This document shows positions 50,159-58,882 of a stretch of DNA of 64,000 nt, one piece after another (the stretch's first letter is position 1; each line of letters starts with the position of its first letter). Source of the DNA: Aquincolibacterium sp964606385. GTDB taxonomy: Bacteria > Omnitrophota > Omnitrophia > Omnitrophales > Aquincolibacteriaceae. The stretch covers positions 1-64,000 of the forward strand of contig CAZSFZ010000003.1 in assembly GCA_964606385.1 (NCBI GenBank). The letters run 5' to 3'. Below the pieces are notes generated by a model, which did not search any database, was not told the origin of the DNA, and worked only from the letters and a program-made list of their open reading frames with translations. The position numbers and the translations under genes were made by a program.

Positions 50159-50953
50159 TTAAACGGCCACCGGCGCTTTGATCGCCGGATGGGGATCGTA
50201 ATTTTCGAGCGTGAAATCCTCATATTTAAAATCAAAAATGTTCCGGACCTTGGGATTGAGCGCCATGGTCGGTAGGGCCCGCGGTTCCCGCGAAAGCTGA
50301 AGCTTCACCTGCTCCATATGGTTCAGATAAATATGCACATCCCCAAAGGTGTGGATGAACTCCCCCGGCTCAAGACCTGTGACCTGCGCCATCATGAGCG
50401 TCAAAAGAGAATAAGAAGCGATATTAAACGGAACACCCAGAAAGACATCCGCGCTCCGCTGATAAAGCTGGCAGGAAAGCTTTCCCCGGAGCACATAGAA
50501 CTGAAAGAACGCGTGGCACGGCGGCAACGCCATCTTGTCGATCTCTCCGGGATTCCAGGCGCTTACGATGATCCTCCGACTGTCCGGTGTTTTCCTGATC
50601 ATCTCGACCGCTTGCGTGATCTGGTCTACAACTTTTCCATCCGGACCTTTCCAGGAACGCCATTGGGCCCCATAGACCGGTCCGAGATCCCCGTTCGCGT
50701 CGGCCCACTCGTCCCAGATCGTCACTCCGTTATTCTTCAGGAACTTGATGTTCGTATCGCCGGCAAGCAGCCAAAGAAGCTCGTAGATCACGGCTTTTGT
50801 GTAGATCTTTTTCGTGGTCAGAAGCGGAAAACCTTTGGCGAGATCAAAACGCATCTGATAGCCGAACGTGCTGATCGTCCCCGTGCCGGTACGGTCTTTT
50901 TTCTCAGCGCCGTGATCCAAAATATGCTGCAGCAGGTCCAAATATGGCTTCAT
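50159..50953 (-). CDS. thyA: Thymidylate synthase
   Basis: 264 aa, exactly the common ThyA length. It methylates dUMP to dTMP with methylene-tetrahydrofolate, giving dihydrofolate that FolA recycles. Key features: DRTGTGTIS near 20, 'WRSWKGPDGKVVDQI' near 82, active-site Cys in LPPCHAFFQFYV near 146, QRSADVFLGVPFNIASYSLL near 165-184 and HIYLNHMEQ near 207. Its start overlaps the stop of the DUF4340 gene by 4 bp. Confidence 0.97.
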   Translation of the reverse strand: MKPYLDLLQHILDHGAEKKDRTGTGTISTFGYQMRFDLAKGFPLLTTKKIYTKAVIYELLWLLAGDTNIKFLKNNGVTIWDEWADANGDLGPVYGAQWRSWKGPDGKVVDQITQAVEMIRKTPDSRRIIVSAWNPGEIDKMALPPCHAFFQFYVLRGKLSCQLYQRSADVFLGVPFNIASYSLLTLMMAQVTGLEPGEFIHTFGDVHIYLNHMEQVKLQLSREPRALPTMALNPKVRNIFDFKYEDFTLENYDPHPAIKAPVAV

Positions 50954-52035
50954 GGGATTTCGATAAGATCTTCCGGCATGCTGGCGGGAAGCTCCGTCGC
51001 CGGGTCTTTGGGAGTTTCCGGAGCGGGAGCAGGATCCTTAAAGAAATGCGTGTCATCGACGTTCAGATCGCCAAAAAAAGACGTCTTGAGCCCGAGCACG
51101 GCGGGATCTCCCGGCCGCTTCACGTAGACGATATCTTCTTTTTCATTTCTGGCGCCGGCGTTCAAGATCGTTTTTTTGCCATCCGCTGTCACGATCAGCT
51201 GCCAGGCGGGTTTTTCAAGATCATACCCTTCTCCCTGAGGATCCAGGACTTTTTCAGCCTTGATGCTGTTCATCGCGGCGATGAATTTCAATACCTTGTC
51301 GGGATCGGGCGGCGAGGTCGTATCCCCGCGCAGAAATTTCCAGGAAGACTTGAGCGGATCACTCGGATCTTTAACGCGTTCCAACCCCACCATGCGATTC
51401 TTCTCATCGCCCTTCAGCTCATAAAGGGCGATCTTTGTCACTTTCTCGGGATCCAGGTCGAAAAGACCGAGGTCTGCCCAAAACAAGGCCGTGGGGTTAT
51501 TGTCCTTGAGGTCCGCGTAGATCCCCCAAAGCTCTTCGATATTCATATCCGTCAGGTAAACCTCATCACGATCGGCTTTTCGGAGGAAAAACCCCGAATT
51601 CCCGGCCTGCCGGGTTCCGAGCCGGAGGTCCTGAAGCAGCATGTCCCCCGCTCCGAAGAACTTGATCGAAAAAGCCTCAGTGTCCTGAATGCCGAAGTCC
51701 GGCCACAATTTCTTTTCCGAGCCGCGCAGCTCTCCCCTGAGCGACCGAAATGTCTGGATGAATTTTTCCATCTTTTCGGGATCCGCTTTGGCGTGCCATA
51801 GACTTTTCACTTTCCAGACGCCGTTCTCTTTGGCGAGCTCCAGGGTATACGGAGGATTCCCGCGCTCGATCAGGATCCTTTCGAGTTTCCCGGGATCGAA
51901 CTCCGTCAGGACCGCGCGGTCGTCCGGACGCGATCCGGCCCGATCGCTCGCGGCCCGCACCCAGGATTTCAGAACGATCCCGAGCACGAGCGCTCCGAAA
52001 ATGACGCTCAAAATAATGATCTGTTTGGGTTTCAT
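50950..52035 (-). CDS. DUF4340 protein of an ABC export system
   Basis: 361 aa. One N-terminal membrane helix (IIILSVIFGALVLGIVL) precedes an extracytoplasmic domain with paired repeats (NPPYTLELAKENGVWKV and 'EKPAWQLIVTADGKKTI'), as in DUF4340 proteins that accompany GldG-type ABC components. The C-terminus is Pro/Glu-rich. Probably part of the same surface or transport complex as the fused permease upstream. It overlaps thyA by 4 bp. Confidence 0.85.
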   Translation of the reverse strand: MKPKQIIILSVIFGALVLGIVLKSWVRAASDRAGSRPDDRAVLTEFDPGKLERILIERGNPPYTLELAKENGVWKVKSLWHAKADPEKMEKFIQTFRSLRGELRGSEKKLWPDFGIQDTEAFSIKFFGAGDMLLQDLRLGTRQAGNSGFFLRKADRDEVYLTDMNIEELWGIYADLKDNNPTALFWADLGLFDLDPEKVTKIALYELKGDEKNRMVGLERVKDPSDPLKSSWKFLRGDTTSPPDPDKVLKFIAAMNSIKAEKVLDPQGEGYDLEKPAWQLIVTADGKKTILNAGARNEKEDIVYVKRPGDPAVLGLKTSFFGDLNVDDTHFFKDPAPAPETPKDPATELPASMPEDLIEIP

Positions 52036-52063
52036 AGGATTTAAGCCGGCCCGCGCCGGTCCT

Positions 52064-54559
52064 TTAAGAAATATTCAGGCTTTTAAGATAAAGCTGTTTG
52101 GTCCGGCGCCGCATGTAGGCCCGGCCGAACCCCAGAAAAGCGATCAAAACGGGCATCAGGAACATCACGAAGATCCGCCAGGCCATTTTCGCCGGAGCCG
52201 AGATCTTGGGGATCAGGCGTCCCGCCTGCCCTTTCGCCCGGATCCCGATCAACGCGTCCCCCAGCGTCAGGATATCCGCCGCGTTCAGAAAGAAACTCAG
52301 ATGCGCATCGTTCTGCATGAGTTGTTTTTGAAAGGGCGTCGCCGCGCCGATCAAAAGCAGTTTCCCGGGAGCGGGCTTCAGGGGCACGGGCGTCTCTTCT
52401 TTTTTATTTTCCTGCGGGAGCTGAGGGGCCGCGGGATCTTGGGGCCATGCCGGCACCGGCTTGTCCGGATAAGCGTTCGCGAATTGACCCTCGACCAGCA
52501 CCGCCAGCGGGAAAGGCCCCACGGGACTTGTCGCGGTACGGTCAAAAGCTTCGGGCGTCAGATTTTCGGGCTTGAACGGCACCGTCCAGGATCTTTTGGT
52601 CGAACGGAACAGCGTTTTTAATTTCAGTCCCTGCTCCTGGGTCTTTTGGGGGTCGATCTTCAGAGCGCTCCCCCAAAGATAGAAGAATGCGGGAAGGCGG
52701 GCCGTAATGGATGTTTCGGAATTGATCTCGGAGTCCGTTAAGAGGATCTGGATCGGCGTCTTAACGGGGAAAGAAAGCCCCAGAAGCGCCCCGCGGCCGC
52801 CGCCGGAGAGCGTGATCGCCTCGCTTTGTTCATCGGCCAGGATCTGGGGATCCACCTGAAAACCCCAGGCTGAAAGCAGGTCGTTCACGGCGGGATTTTT
52901 TTCCTTCGGCACCAAGGTCACGATGCCGGTCTCCTCGGGCTTATAATCAAATTCATAATTCTGGACCGCCATAAAAACGGAGCCCCCCTGATGGAGGAAC
53001 CGGTCGATCTCGTATTTCTGGCGTTCATTCAGGTTGTTCGGCTCGACCACGACAAGCGTCTTGGTGCCCTCCGGGATGCCGGACTTCTCATCCAGCGCGA
53101 TACGCGTCACGGGATAGCCTTCGGACTCAAGCCCCACCTGCAGGTATTCGTACGGATCATCCCGGTAGCTTGGGGGGACCTGTCCGCCGAGCTGCTGCAG
53201 AAGCATCATCAAGTTCGGGTCCACGGAACGCTCCGTAAAAGGCGCCATCAACGCGACCTTCGGGATCTCGGGCAGGGTCATGCGGTAAAGCTTCGCCATG
53301 ATCGCGTATTCCATGTCCGCGAGATTGCTGGGATGGACCTGCGGCAGGATCTCCTCGGGCCTTTCCTTGTAGGCGATGGTAAGACCGGAATAAACCAGCC
53401 GCACGCCTACTTCATCCGACTGGACGGACTCCACGCGGAAGGGCTGGAGGCCTTTCTTGGAAAGTTGCTCCTCGAGCGTATCCGTTTTGGGGCCGCCTTC
53501 GACCGCGGTCGCGGCATCCATGTGGAAGACCTGATATTGGAAACGGCCGTCCGAGACCGCGCGCAACTCTTCCAGCTTGTCACGCACGTCCTGCTCCAGG
53601 GTTTTCATGGAGGTCGGCATCTTGTCCGCGGAAGAAACATAGTATTTCACGGTGACGGGAGACGGGAGGTCTTTTAAGATCTTCCGGGTCGCCGGCGAGA
53701 TCGTGTACGACCGGCCTTCGGTCAGGTCGAACCGTCCGAGCGGCACCCCGGCCACGAGCCAGTTGCTCAAAAGAAAGATCCCGAACGAAATCACGACCGC
53801 GGCGGTGTAAAGAGACGCGGCCTTGGGGCGCATCCGGCTCTCGATCCAGAAACCGTTCAACACAAGCGCCACGGCGCTCCCCACAACAAAATAAATCACA
53901 TCGCCGTTATCGATCACGCCTTTCGCGAAAGTGTTGTAATGACCCGCGGCACCGAGGAAATGCTGCAGGAAGCTCCCCAAACCCCCGATCCATCCGTCGA
54001 TCGAGGCCGCGACAAATTCGGTACCCGCCAGATAAAGCCCGAAACAGATCATCATGGAAAGGATGAACGCCGCGATCTGGTCCCGGTAAAAACCCGACAC
54101 AAGCGCTCCGATCGCGAGGAAGAACCCGCCCAAAAGCGCCGCGCCGACATAGCCGCTCAGGATCATGCCGAGGTCCGGACGGCCGAGCACGGCGAGCATC
54201 ACGGGGATCGTAAACGTACAGGCGAGTGCGATCAGATAGAAAAGAAAGCTCGCGAAAAATTTCCCGAGCACCAGCTCATGCGAACGCATCGGGAAGGTCA
54301 GAAGCAGTTCCTGCGTGTTCCCGCGTTTTTCTTCCGCCCACAAGCGCATGGAGACCGCCGGCAAGAAGACCGACAGGATGAAGGGAAGCGTGTAAAAAAA
54401 CGACCGCATGTCCGCGCGGCCCACCAGGAAGAACTGCGTCATGAAAAGCCCGCCGTTCAGCAGGGTAAAAATGATCATGAAGATATAGGCGATGGGAGAA
54501 TTGAAATAAGCCGCCAATTCCCTGTTCAGAATGATCCGGAGGTTGGAACTTTTTTTCAC
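52064..54559 (-). CDS. Fused ABC permease (GldF-like) and GldG-like auxiliary protein
   Basis: 831 aa. Residues ~1-250 form an ABC-2 type permease with six helices (LNRELAAYFNSPIAYIFMII; 'EEKRGNTQELLLTFPMRSHELVLGKF' in part). A further helix near 265 leads into the GldG/ABC_transp_aux region (~285-790): 'LTEGRSYTISPATRKIL', 'KYYVSSADKMP', 'LVVVEPNNLNERQKYEIDRF' and a C-terminal helix. In Bacteroidota GldF and GldG are separate and support gliding; here they are one chain, and gliding genes are not seen, so export or envelope function is more likely. The gene overlaps the ATPase by 4 bp. Confidence 0.88.
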   Translation of the reverse strand: MKKSSNLRIILNRELAAYFNSPIAYIFMIIFTLLNGGLFMTQFFLVGRADMRSFFYTLPFILSVFLPAVSMRLWAEEKRGNTQELLLTFPMRSHELVLGKFFASFLFYLIALACTFTIPVMLAVLGRPDLGMILSGYVGAALLGGFFLAIGALVSGFYRDQIAAFILSMMICFGLYLAGTEFVAASIDGWIGGLGSFLQHFLGAAGHYNTFAKGVIDNGDVIYFVVGSAVALVLNGFWIESRMRPKAASLYTAAVVISFGIFLLSNWLVAGVPLGRFDLTEGRSYTISPATRKILKDLPSPVTVKYYVSSADKMPTSMKTLEQDVRDKLEELRAVSDGRFQYQVFHMDAATAVEGGPKTDTLEEQLSKKGLQPFRVESVQSDEVGVRLVYSGLTIAYKERPEEILPQVHPSNLADMEYAIMAKLYRMTLPEIPKVALMAPFTERSVDPNLMMLLQQLGGQVPPSYRDDPYEYLQVGLESEGYPVTRIALDEKSGIPEGTKTLVVVEPNNLNERQKYEIDRFLHQGGSVFMAVQNYEFDYKPEETGIVTLVPKEKNPAVNDLLSAWGFQVDPQILADEQSEAITLSGGGRGALLGLSFPVKTPIQILLTDSEINSETSITARLPAFFYLWGSALKIDPQKTQEQGLKLKTLFRSTKRSWTVPFKPENLTPEAFDRTATSPVGPFPLAVLVEGQFANAYPDKPVPAWPQDPAAPQLPQENKKEETPVPLKPAPGKLLLIGAATPFQKQLMQNDAHLSFFLNAADILTLGDALIGIRAKGQAGRLIPKISAPAKMAWRIFVMFLMPVLIAFLGFGRAYMRRRTKQLYLKSLNIS

Positions 54560-55308
54560 GCGCTCACCGCCCTCTGAGGCGCCAAAAGCCGGATAAAGAT
54601 CTCTTCGAGCGAAAGTTCCTGCGCCGCCTTCCCCGCGCCCAGGACCTTCTCGGCCAGTTCTCGCTTGGTCCCCTGCGCCACAAGCTTACCTTCATTGATG
54701 ATCACGATGCGATCGGCAAGTGCTTCGACTTCCTGCAGGATATGGGTCGAAAAAACGATGGTCTTTTCCTTCGCAAGGCTTTTGACAAGAGAGCGGATCT
54801 CGATGATCTGAATGGGGTCCAGTCCCGAAGTCGGTTCATCCAGGATCAGGACTTTGGGATCATGGATCAAAGCCTGCGCGAGCCCGACCCGCTGGCCGAA
54901 CCCTTTGGAAAGTTCGCACAAAAGGTGTTTCCACACATTCCGGAGATGACAGGCCTTTTGAACCCACTCGAGCCGTTCCGCGAGCCTGGCGCCTGTCAGC
55001 GCGCGAGCCTTGCCCACGAACGTCAGGTATTCATCCACCCTCATATCGCCGTAAAGCGGAACGGTTTCGGGCAAATACCCGATCCGCTTACGGACCTCAA
55101 TGGGGTTTTCCAGAATATCGAAACCATCGACTTTCGCGGTCCCGGAGGAAGGAAAAAGGTAGGTCGTCAGGATCCGCATGGCCGTGGTCTTCCCGGCCCC
55201 GTTCGGGCCGAGCAACCCGAGCACTTCTCCCGGATTCGCCTGGAAGGACACATGGTCCAACGCGATGGCCGGACCGTAATGCATCGTAAGCTCTTGAACG
55301 TCGATCAC
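54556..55308 (-). CDS. ABC transporter ATP-binding protein (GldA-like)
   Basis: 250 aa. Walker A GPNGAGKTT near 35-43, signature ELSKGFGQRVGLAQALIHDP near 130-149 (the usual LSGGQ is LSKGF), Walker B VLILDEPTSGLDP near 151-163, switch His in VFSTHILQE near 187. It energises the fused permease encoded next. First gene of a seven-gene operon that also contains thyA and folA. Confidence 0.92.
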   Translation of the reverse strand: MIDVQELTMHYGPAIALDHVSFQANPGEVLGLLGPNGAGKTTAMRILTTYLFPSSGTAKVDGFDILENPIEVRKRIGYLPETVPLYGDMRVDEYLTFVGKARALTGARLAERLEWVQKACHLRNVWKHLLCELSKGFGQRVGLAQALIHDPKVLILDEPTSGLDPIQIIEIRSLVKSLAKEKTIVFSTHILQEVEALADRIVIINEGKLVAQGTKRELAEKVLGAGKAAQELSLEEIFIRLLAPQRAVSA

Positions 55309-55344
55309 TTGATAAATCTCAAATTTTAAATTTTAAAATTCAAA

Positions 55345-56031
55345 TCAGCGGCGCCGGCCGAAGATCTGGAGCAGGAACAGGAACATATTGATAAAATCCA
55401 GGTAAAGCATCAGCGCACCGACGACCGCCAGTTGTTCCGGTGCGTTCCCCATGCTCCGGTGGATCATCTTGAGCCGCTGTGTGTCGTACGCCGTGAGGCC
55501 GATGAAGACCGCGACGCCGATGTAAGAAACGATCCAGTTGAACATCGGTGACTGGAAGAACCAGTTCGCGATGCTCGCGATGATCACCCCGATCAGGCCC
55601 ATAAAACAAAAACTCCCGACCGAGGTCAGATCCTGCCGCGTCACCCAGCCGTAAACGCTCACGCCCGCGAAGGTCATGGCGGTAATGAAAAAAGTCGAGG
55701 CGATCGACGCTTGGGCGTAACGGATAAAGATCCAGGACATCGTCAGGCCGTTCAGCGCGGAAAAAATGAGGAAACCGATCACCGCGGTCGAAGCGGAGAT
55801 CTTGCTCATGCTTCTCGTCAGCCAGATCACGATCCCGATCTCGGCGATCGCCAGTAAAAGGCCGCCGCCGGAAAGCGTGAAGCGGAGCACCTCCACGTTG
55901 CTGGCCGTCCAGAAAGCAAGGACTCCCGTCAGGGCGAGGCCCATGGCCATCCATTGATAGACCCGCTGCATGAAATTTGAAAAAACGGTTTCCTGTGAAT
56001 AGGAAAAAGGCTGTTGATTGGAATCGTTCAT
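55345..56031 (-). CDS. BAX inhibitor-1/YccA family membrane protein
   Basis: 228 aa with seven helices. The family pattern includes FMQRVYQWMAMGLALTG near residue 20 and the C-terminal LTAYDTQRLK near 178 and LYLDFINMFLFLLQIFG near 209-225. Members act as calcium/proton leak channels or modulators of membrane proteases. A strong AGGAGG lies upstream of the ATG. It is probably its own unit; an AT-rich stretch 55314-55344 separates it from the ABC operon. Confidence 0.93.
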   Translation of the reverse strand: MNDSNQQPFSYSQETVFSNFMQRVYQWMAMGLALTGVLAFWTASNVEVLRFTLSGGGLLLAIAEIGIVIWLTRSMSKISASTAVIGFLIFSALNGLTMSWIFIRYAQASIASTFFITAMTFAGVSVYGWVTRQDLTSVGSFCFMGLIGVIIASIANWFFQSPMFNWIVSYIGVAVFIGLTAYDTQRLKMIHRSMGNAPEQLAVVGALMLYLDFINMFLFLLQIFGRRR

Positions 56032-56099
56032 GCGAACCTCCTGATTTTTAAATGACCGGAAAATATTTTAACTAAAATTCACGCCCCAGGCAACGCGGC

Positions 56100-56525
56100 T
56101 TATCCCTGTGCGTTCGTGCCGCCCTGCATCTCGGACGTTGTCCCGGGCCGCAAAGATTCTGTGGGAACCGGAGGCGCCAAAAACTCCCGGATCTTTCTGG
56201 CCGGCCTCGCGATGATCGCCTTATCGCCTCGCTCCACGATCGGGCGCTGGAGAAGGTCGGGATAGATCGCCAAAAGGTCCAGCCACTGCCCTTCGGTTAG
56301 CTTCTTTTCTCCGAGCCTGAGATCCTGAAAGAGCTGGTCTTTCTTGCGGATCAATTCTTCCACGGGAAGACCGAGTTTCTGGATCAGTTCCTTGAGTTTT
56401 GCTTTGGGGATCGGGTCGGTGAAATAATCGACCGCTTCGAAATCCGTGCCCGCTTCCTTCAAGACCTGGTAGACCTCTTTACAAGTCGTGCAGGCCGGTT
56501 TCTGATAGATCGTGATATCCGTCAT
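56100..56525 (-). CDS. ArsC/Spx-family thioredoxin-fold protein
   Basis: 141 aa. The motif KPACTTCKEV near residues 8-17 gives a CxxC pair, followed by 'EAVDYFTDPIPKAKLKELI' near 35 and the C-terminal PIVERGDKAIIARP near 100, all typical of ArsC-like reductases. The arsenate-binding Arg residues are not certain, so a general thiol oxidoreductase is possible. A dispersed repeat lies directly upstream. Confidence 0.85.
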   Translation of the reverse strand: MTDITIYQKPACTTCKEVYQVLKEAGTDFEAVDYFTDPIPKAKLKELIQKLGLPVEELIRKKDQLFQDLRLGEKKLTEGQWLDLLAIYPDLLQRPIVERGDKAIIARPARKIREFLAPPVPTESLRPGTTSEMQGGTNAQG

Positions 56526-56538
56526 AAACTCCTTCGGA

Positions 56539-56605
56539 GCGGGGAACGGCCCATGATGAACGGGGAACGCTTTCGTTAGCCGTTACCCGTTTCCCGTTCC
56601 CCGGC
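56539..56605. repeat. Dispersed palindromic repeat, copy 6
   Basis: GAGCGGGGAACGG and AACGGGGAACGC on the left pair with CCGTTACCCG and CCCGTTCCCC on the right. It lies between the NUDIX gene end and the ArsC-like start. Confidence 0.75.
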
Positions 56606-56607
56606 AT

Positions 56608-57114
56608 TTAGATTTTTAGAAAATAAAGCCCCACATAAACCTTGGGGTCCACGAGAAAGCCCTTCCGCTCCATCTCGTAAAGCCAGAGGTCCACTTCCTT
56701 GAGCGGGATCTCATGCACTTTGATGGATTCCGTCGCGTCCCCGCCGCCGGGTCCTTTTTTGACCGCGTCAAGCGCCTGATAGAATGTGATGATCTCGGAA
56801 CTCAGGCCGCTTGAAACCGGCCCTCCGACCAAAAGCTCCAAATGCTCCGCCTCATAGCCCGTTTCTTCCAGAAGCTCGCGCCGGGCCGCCGCTTCCATGG
56901 TCTCGGCGGTATGCGTCATCTTATCGTTCACAAGTCCCGCCGGCCATTCGATCACCTGGGCCTCCACCGGCCTCCGGAACTGCTCGACCAGGATGACCTT
57001 GCCGTCCTGGGTCATGGGCACGATCACGACAATGCCGCTGCAATTGATGCGCTTGACGAATTCCCAGCTGTCTTCGCAGATCAGATTGAGGTATTTCCCC
57101 TTGTGGAGGATCAT
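56608..57114 (-). CDS. NUDIX hydrolase (ADP-ribose pyrophosphatase-like)
   Basis: 168 aa. The Nudix helix is AARRELLEETGYEAEHL near 80-96, preceded by EWPAGLVND; the spacing to the Gly is longer than the standard box. The N-terminal beta-rich half and 'VEQFRRPV' near 43 fit the ADP-ribose pyrophosphatase group, which hydrolyses ADP-ribose to AMP and ribose phosphate. Located between the ArsC-like gene and the GGT-like gene on the same strand. Confidence 0.88.
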   Translation of the reverse strand: MILHKGKYLNLICEDSWEFVKRINCSGIVVIVPMTQDGKVILVEQFRRPVEAQVIEWPAGLVNDKMTHTAETMEAAARRELLEETGYEAEHLELLVGGPVSSGLSSEIITFYQALDAVKKGPGGGDATESIKVHEIPLKEVDLWLYEMERKGFLVDPKVYVGLYFLKI

Positions 57115-57156
57115 GTTCGCTCCGTTAAATTGGAAATGAAAACACGGAATTCAAAA

Positions 57157-58851
57157 TCAGAGACCTTCAGCGCTGCCGCTCCCGCGGGGATCGCTGATGC
57201 CCTCTATTCTACCAGAACCTTCGTCAAAACAAACCATTTGCGCGAGCCCGACCGGATCTTCTTTCTGGATATCATGGCCTGAAAGCACAAGCTTGAGCCG
57301 TATCATTTCCTGATCATAAAGTCCCGGTTCCGCGCGCAGGATCCCGTCCCGCGACAAAAGCCGCGGCCGGCCGACCGCCTCCGAACAGGACGCTCCCAGA
57401 TCGATCCTTTGGACCATCACGTTTAAAAGCACCGCGGCCGGATCGTCCGCCCCGTAGGCATCCAGTAAAAGATAGGGTTTTCCGTCTTTAAAAATAAGAA
57501 GAGGCGCTTCCGGGCCTCGCGGCCTTTGTCCCCCGGAAACAAGTTCCGCCGACTCGGCATCTTGGACCGCTGAGGGGTCAGCCGTAAAATCGGTCAGGAG
57601 ATCATTCAGGAAAAAGCCGTATTCAGGCACCCGTAAGGCCGATCCGAACGCGTCCCCAAGCGTCGCGGTGAGGATCGCGATATTGCCGCGGGGGTCCACC
57701 ACCACGATGGAGGATCCGGCACGTTTTTCTCCTCTTTCGGGCCCCTTGACCGTTGCCTTCTCTGCTTTGAGGACCTGATCGAATTTAATTTCACCGGCCC
57801 GGTCTTGCGCCCAAGCTTCCGAAAGGAGTTCCTGGGCCGGAACTTCAAAAAGATCGGGATCGGCCACGCCCGAACGGTTCGCGAAAGCGATCTTCTGCGT
57901 TTCTCCGAGGAGATGATAAGTTTCCGGAGCCTGACCGAAACCGGGAATGCCGAACCTTGAAAGGATGTGGAGCGCGCGGAACAACATGATGCCGCCATCT
58001 GCCGGAGGACCCGCGCTGAAAAGGGCATACCCTTGGTAGGTGATATGCACGGGATCACGCGACACAGCCTCATAATCCCGCAGGTCTTTCTCGTCCAAGA
58101 GCCCCGCGCGGTAGCTATTTTTTTGTACGGCGCGGACCATCGACCTGGCGATCGCCCCCCTGTAAAAAGTCTCGGACCCTTTGTCCCGGATCAACCGGAA
58201 CGTCTTGGCGAGTTCCGGTTGGGATATTTTAGCTCCCTCCTCAAGAGGGACCTCGTTCTCAAAAAAAATTGTCCTTTGCGGGTCCAGAAGCGTTAACCGT
58301 TTCGCGTTCTCGCGGATAGATTTGGCAAGGGAGGCCGACACCTCGACGCCTTCTTCCGCCTGGAGGATCGCCGGTTCCATAAGCTTTGCGAACGGGAGTT
58401 TGTGGGTCCCGTATTTAGCATGGACTTCTTCGATCAGCTTTAAAAGCCCGGGGACACCCACCGGAAGCCCGCCCGTGTTCCGGTCGGGTTGATAAGGAAG
58501 CGGATCGCCGTTCTCATCTAAGAACATCGCGGGCGCGGCTTCTCCCGGCGCTTTCACGCTCCCGTCAAAAAAAAGAATGCGCCGTGTTCCGACGTCATAA
58601 AAAAGGAAAAGGCCGCCTCCTCCGATCCCGGAAGCCTGCGGTTCGACCACATTTAAAACCCATTGGGCTGCCACCGCCGCGTCCACGGCATTTCCTCCCT
58701 GCTTGAGGATCTCTAAAGCGGCCTGGGTCGCCCGGGGATCCGAGGTAACCACCATACCCTTTTCTCCCGTAGCCGCGGAAGAGACGGATGGAAGTCCCGA
58801 GAGCAAGAAAAGAGAGATGATAAAAGAGGTGAGAATTTTTCTGAAGGTCAT
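57157..58851 (-). CDS. Gamma-glutamyltransferase family protein lacking catalytic residues
   Basis: About 564 aa from ATG 58851, which starts a signal peptide (MTFRKILTSFIISLFLLSG). The GGT fold is clear: ALEILKQGGNAVDAAVAAQW near 45, 'GIGGGGLFLFY' near 75, DFTADPSAVQ near 430. But key sites differ from active GGT. The autoprocessing Thr (TTH before SVVD) aligns with GSS before IVVVD; the substrate Arg of DGRE aligns with DGSVKAP; the SS pair aligns with GP in QRPRGPEAP; the GG oxyanion pair of SPGGSR aligns with AYGADD. It is probably not self-processing and may be a binding protein or pseudoenzyme. Nearby: NUDIX and transketolase genes. Confidence 0.85.
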   Translation of the reverse strand: MTFRKILTSFIISLFLLSGLPSVSSAATGEKGMVVTSDPRATQAALEILKQGGNAVDAAVAAQWVLNVVEPQASGIGGGGLFLFYDVGTRRILFFDGSVKAPGEAAPAMFLDENGDPLPYQPDRNTGGLPVGVPGLLKLIEEVHAKYGTHKLPFAKLMEPAILQAEEGVEVSASLAKSIRENAKRLTLLDPQRTIFFENEVPLEEGAKISQPELAKTFRLIRDKGSETFYRGAIARSMVRAVQKNSYRAGLLDEKDLRDYEAVSRDPVHITYQGYALFSAGPPADGGIMLFRALHILSRFGIPGFGQAPETYHLLGETQKIAFANRSGVADPDLFEVPAQELLSEAWAQDRAGEIKFDQVLKAEKATVKGPERGEKRAGSSIVVVDPRGNIAILTATLGDAFGSALRVPEYGFFLNDLLTDFTADPSAVQDAESAELVSGGQRPRGPEAPLLIFKDGKPYLLLDAYGADDPAAVLLNVMVQRIDLGASCSEAVGRPRLLSRDGILRAEPGLYDQEMIRLKLVLSGHDIQKEDPVGLAQMVCFDEGSGRIEGISDPRGSGSAEGL

Positions 58852-58882
58852 TTTAAAAACCTCGGAAATTCCGGAACGCTTT

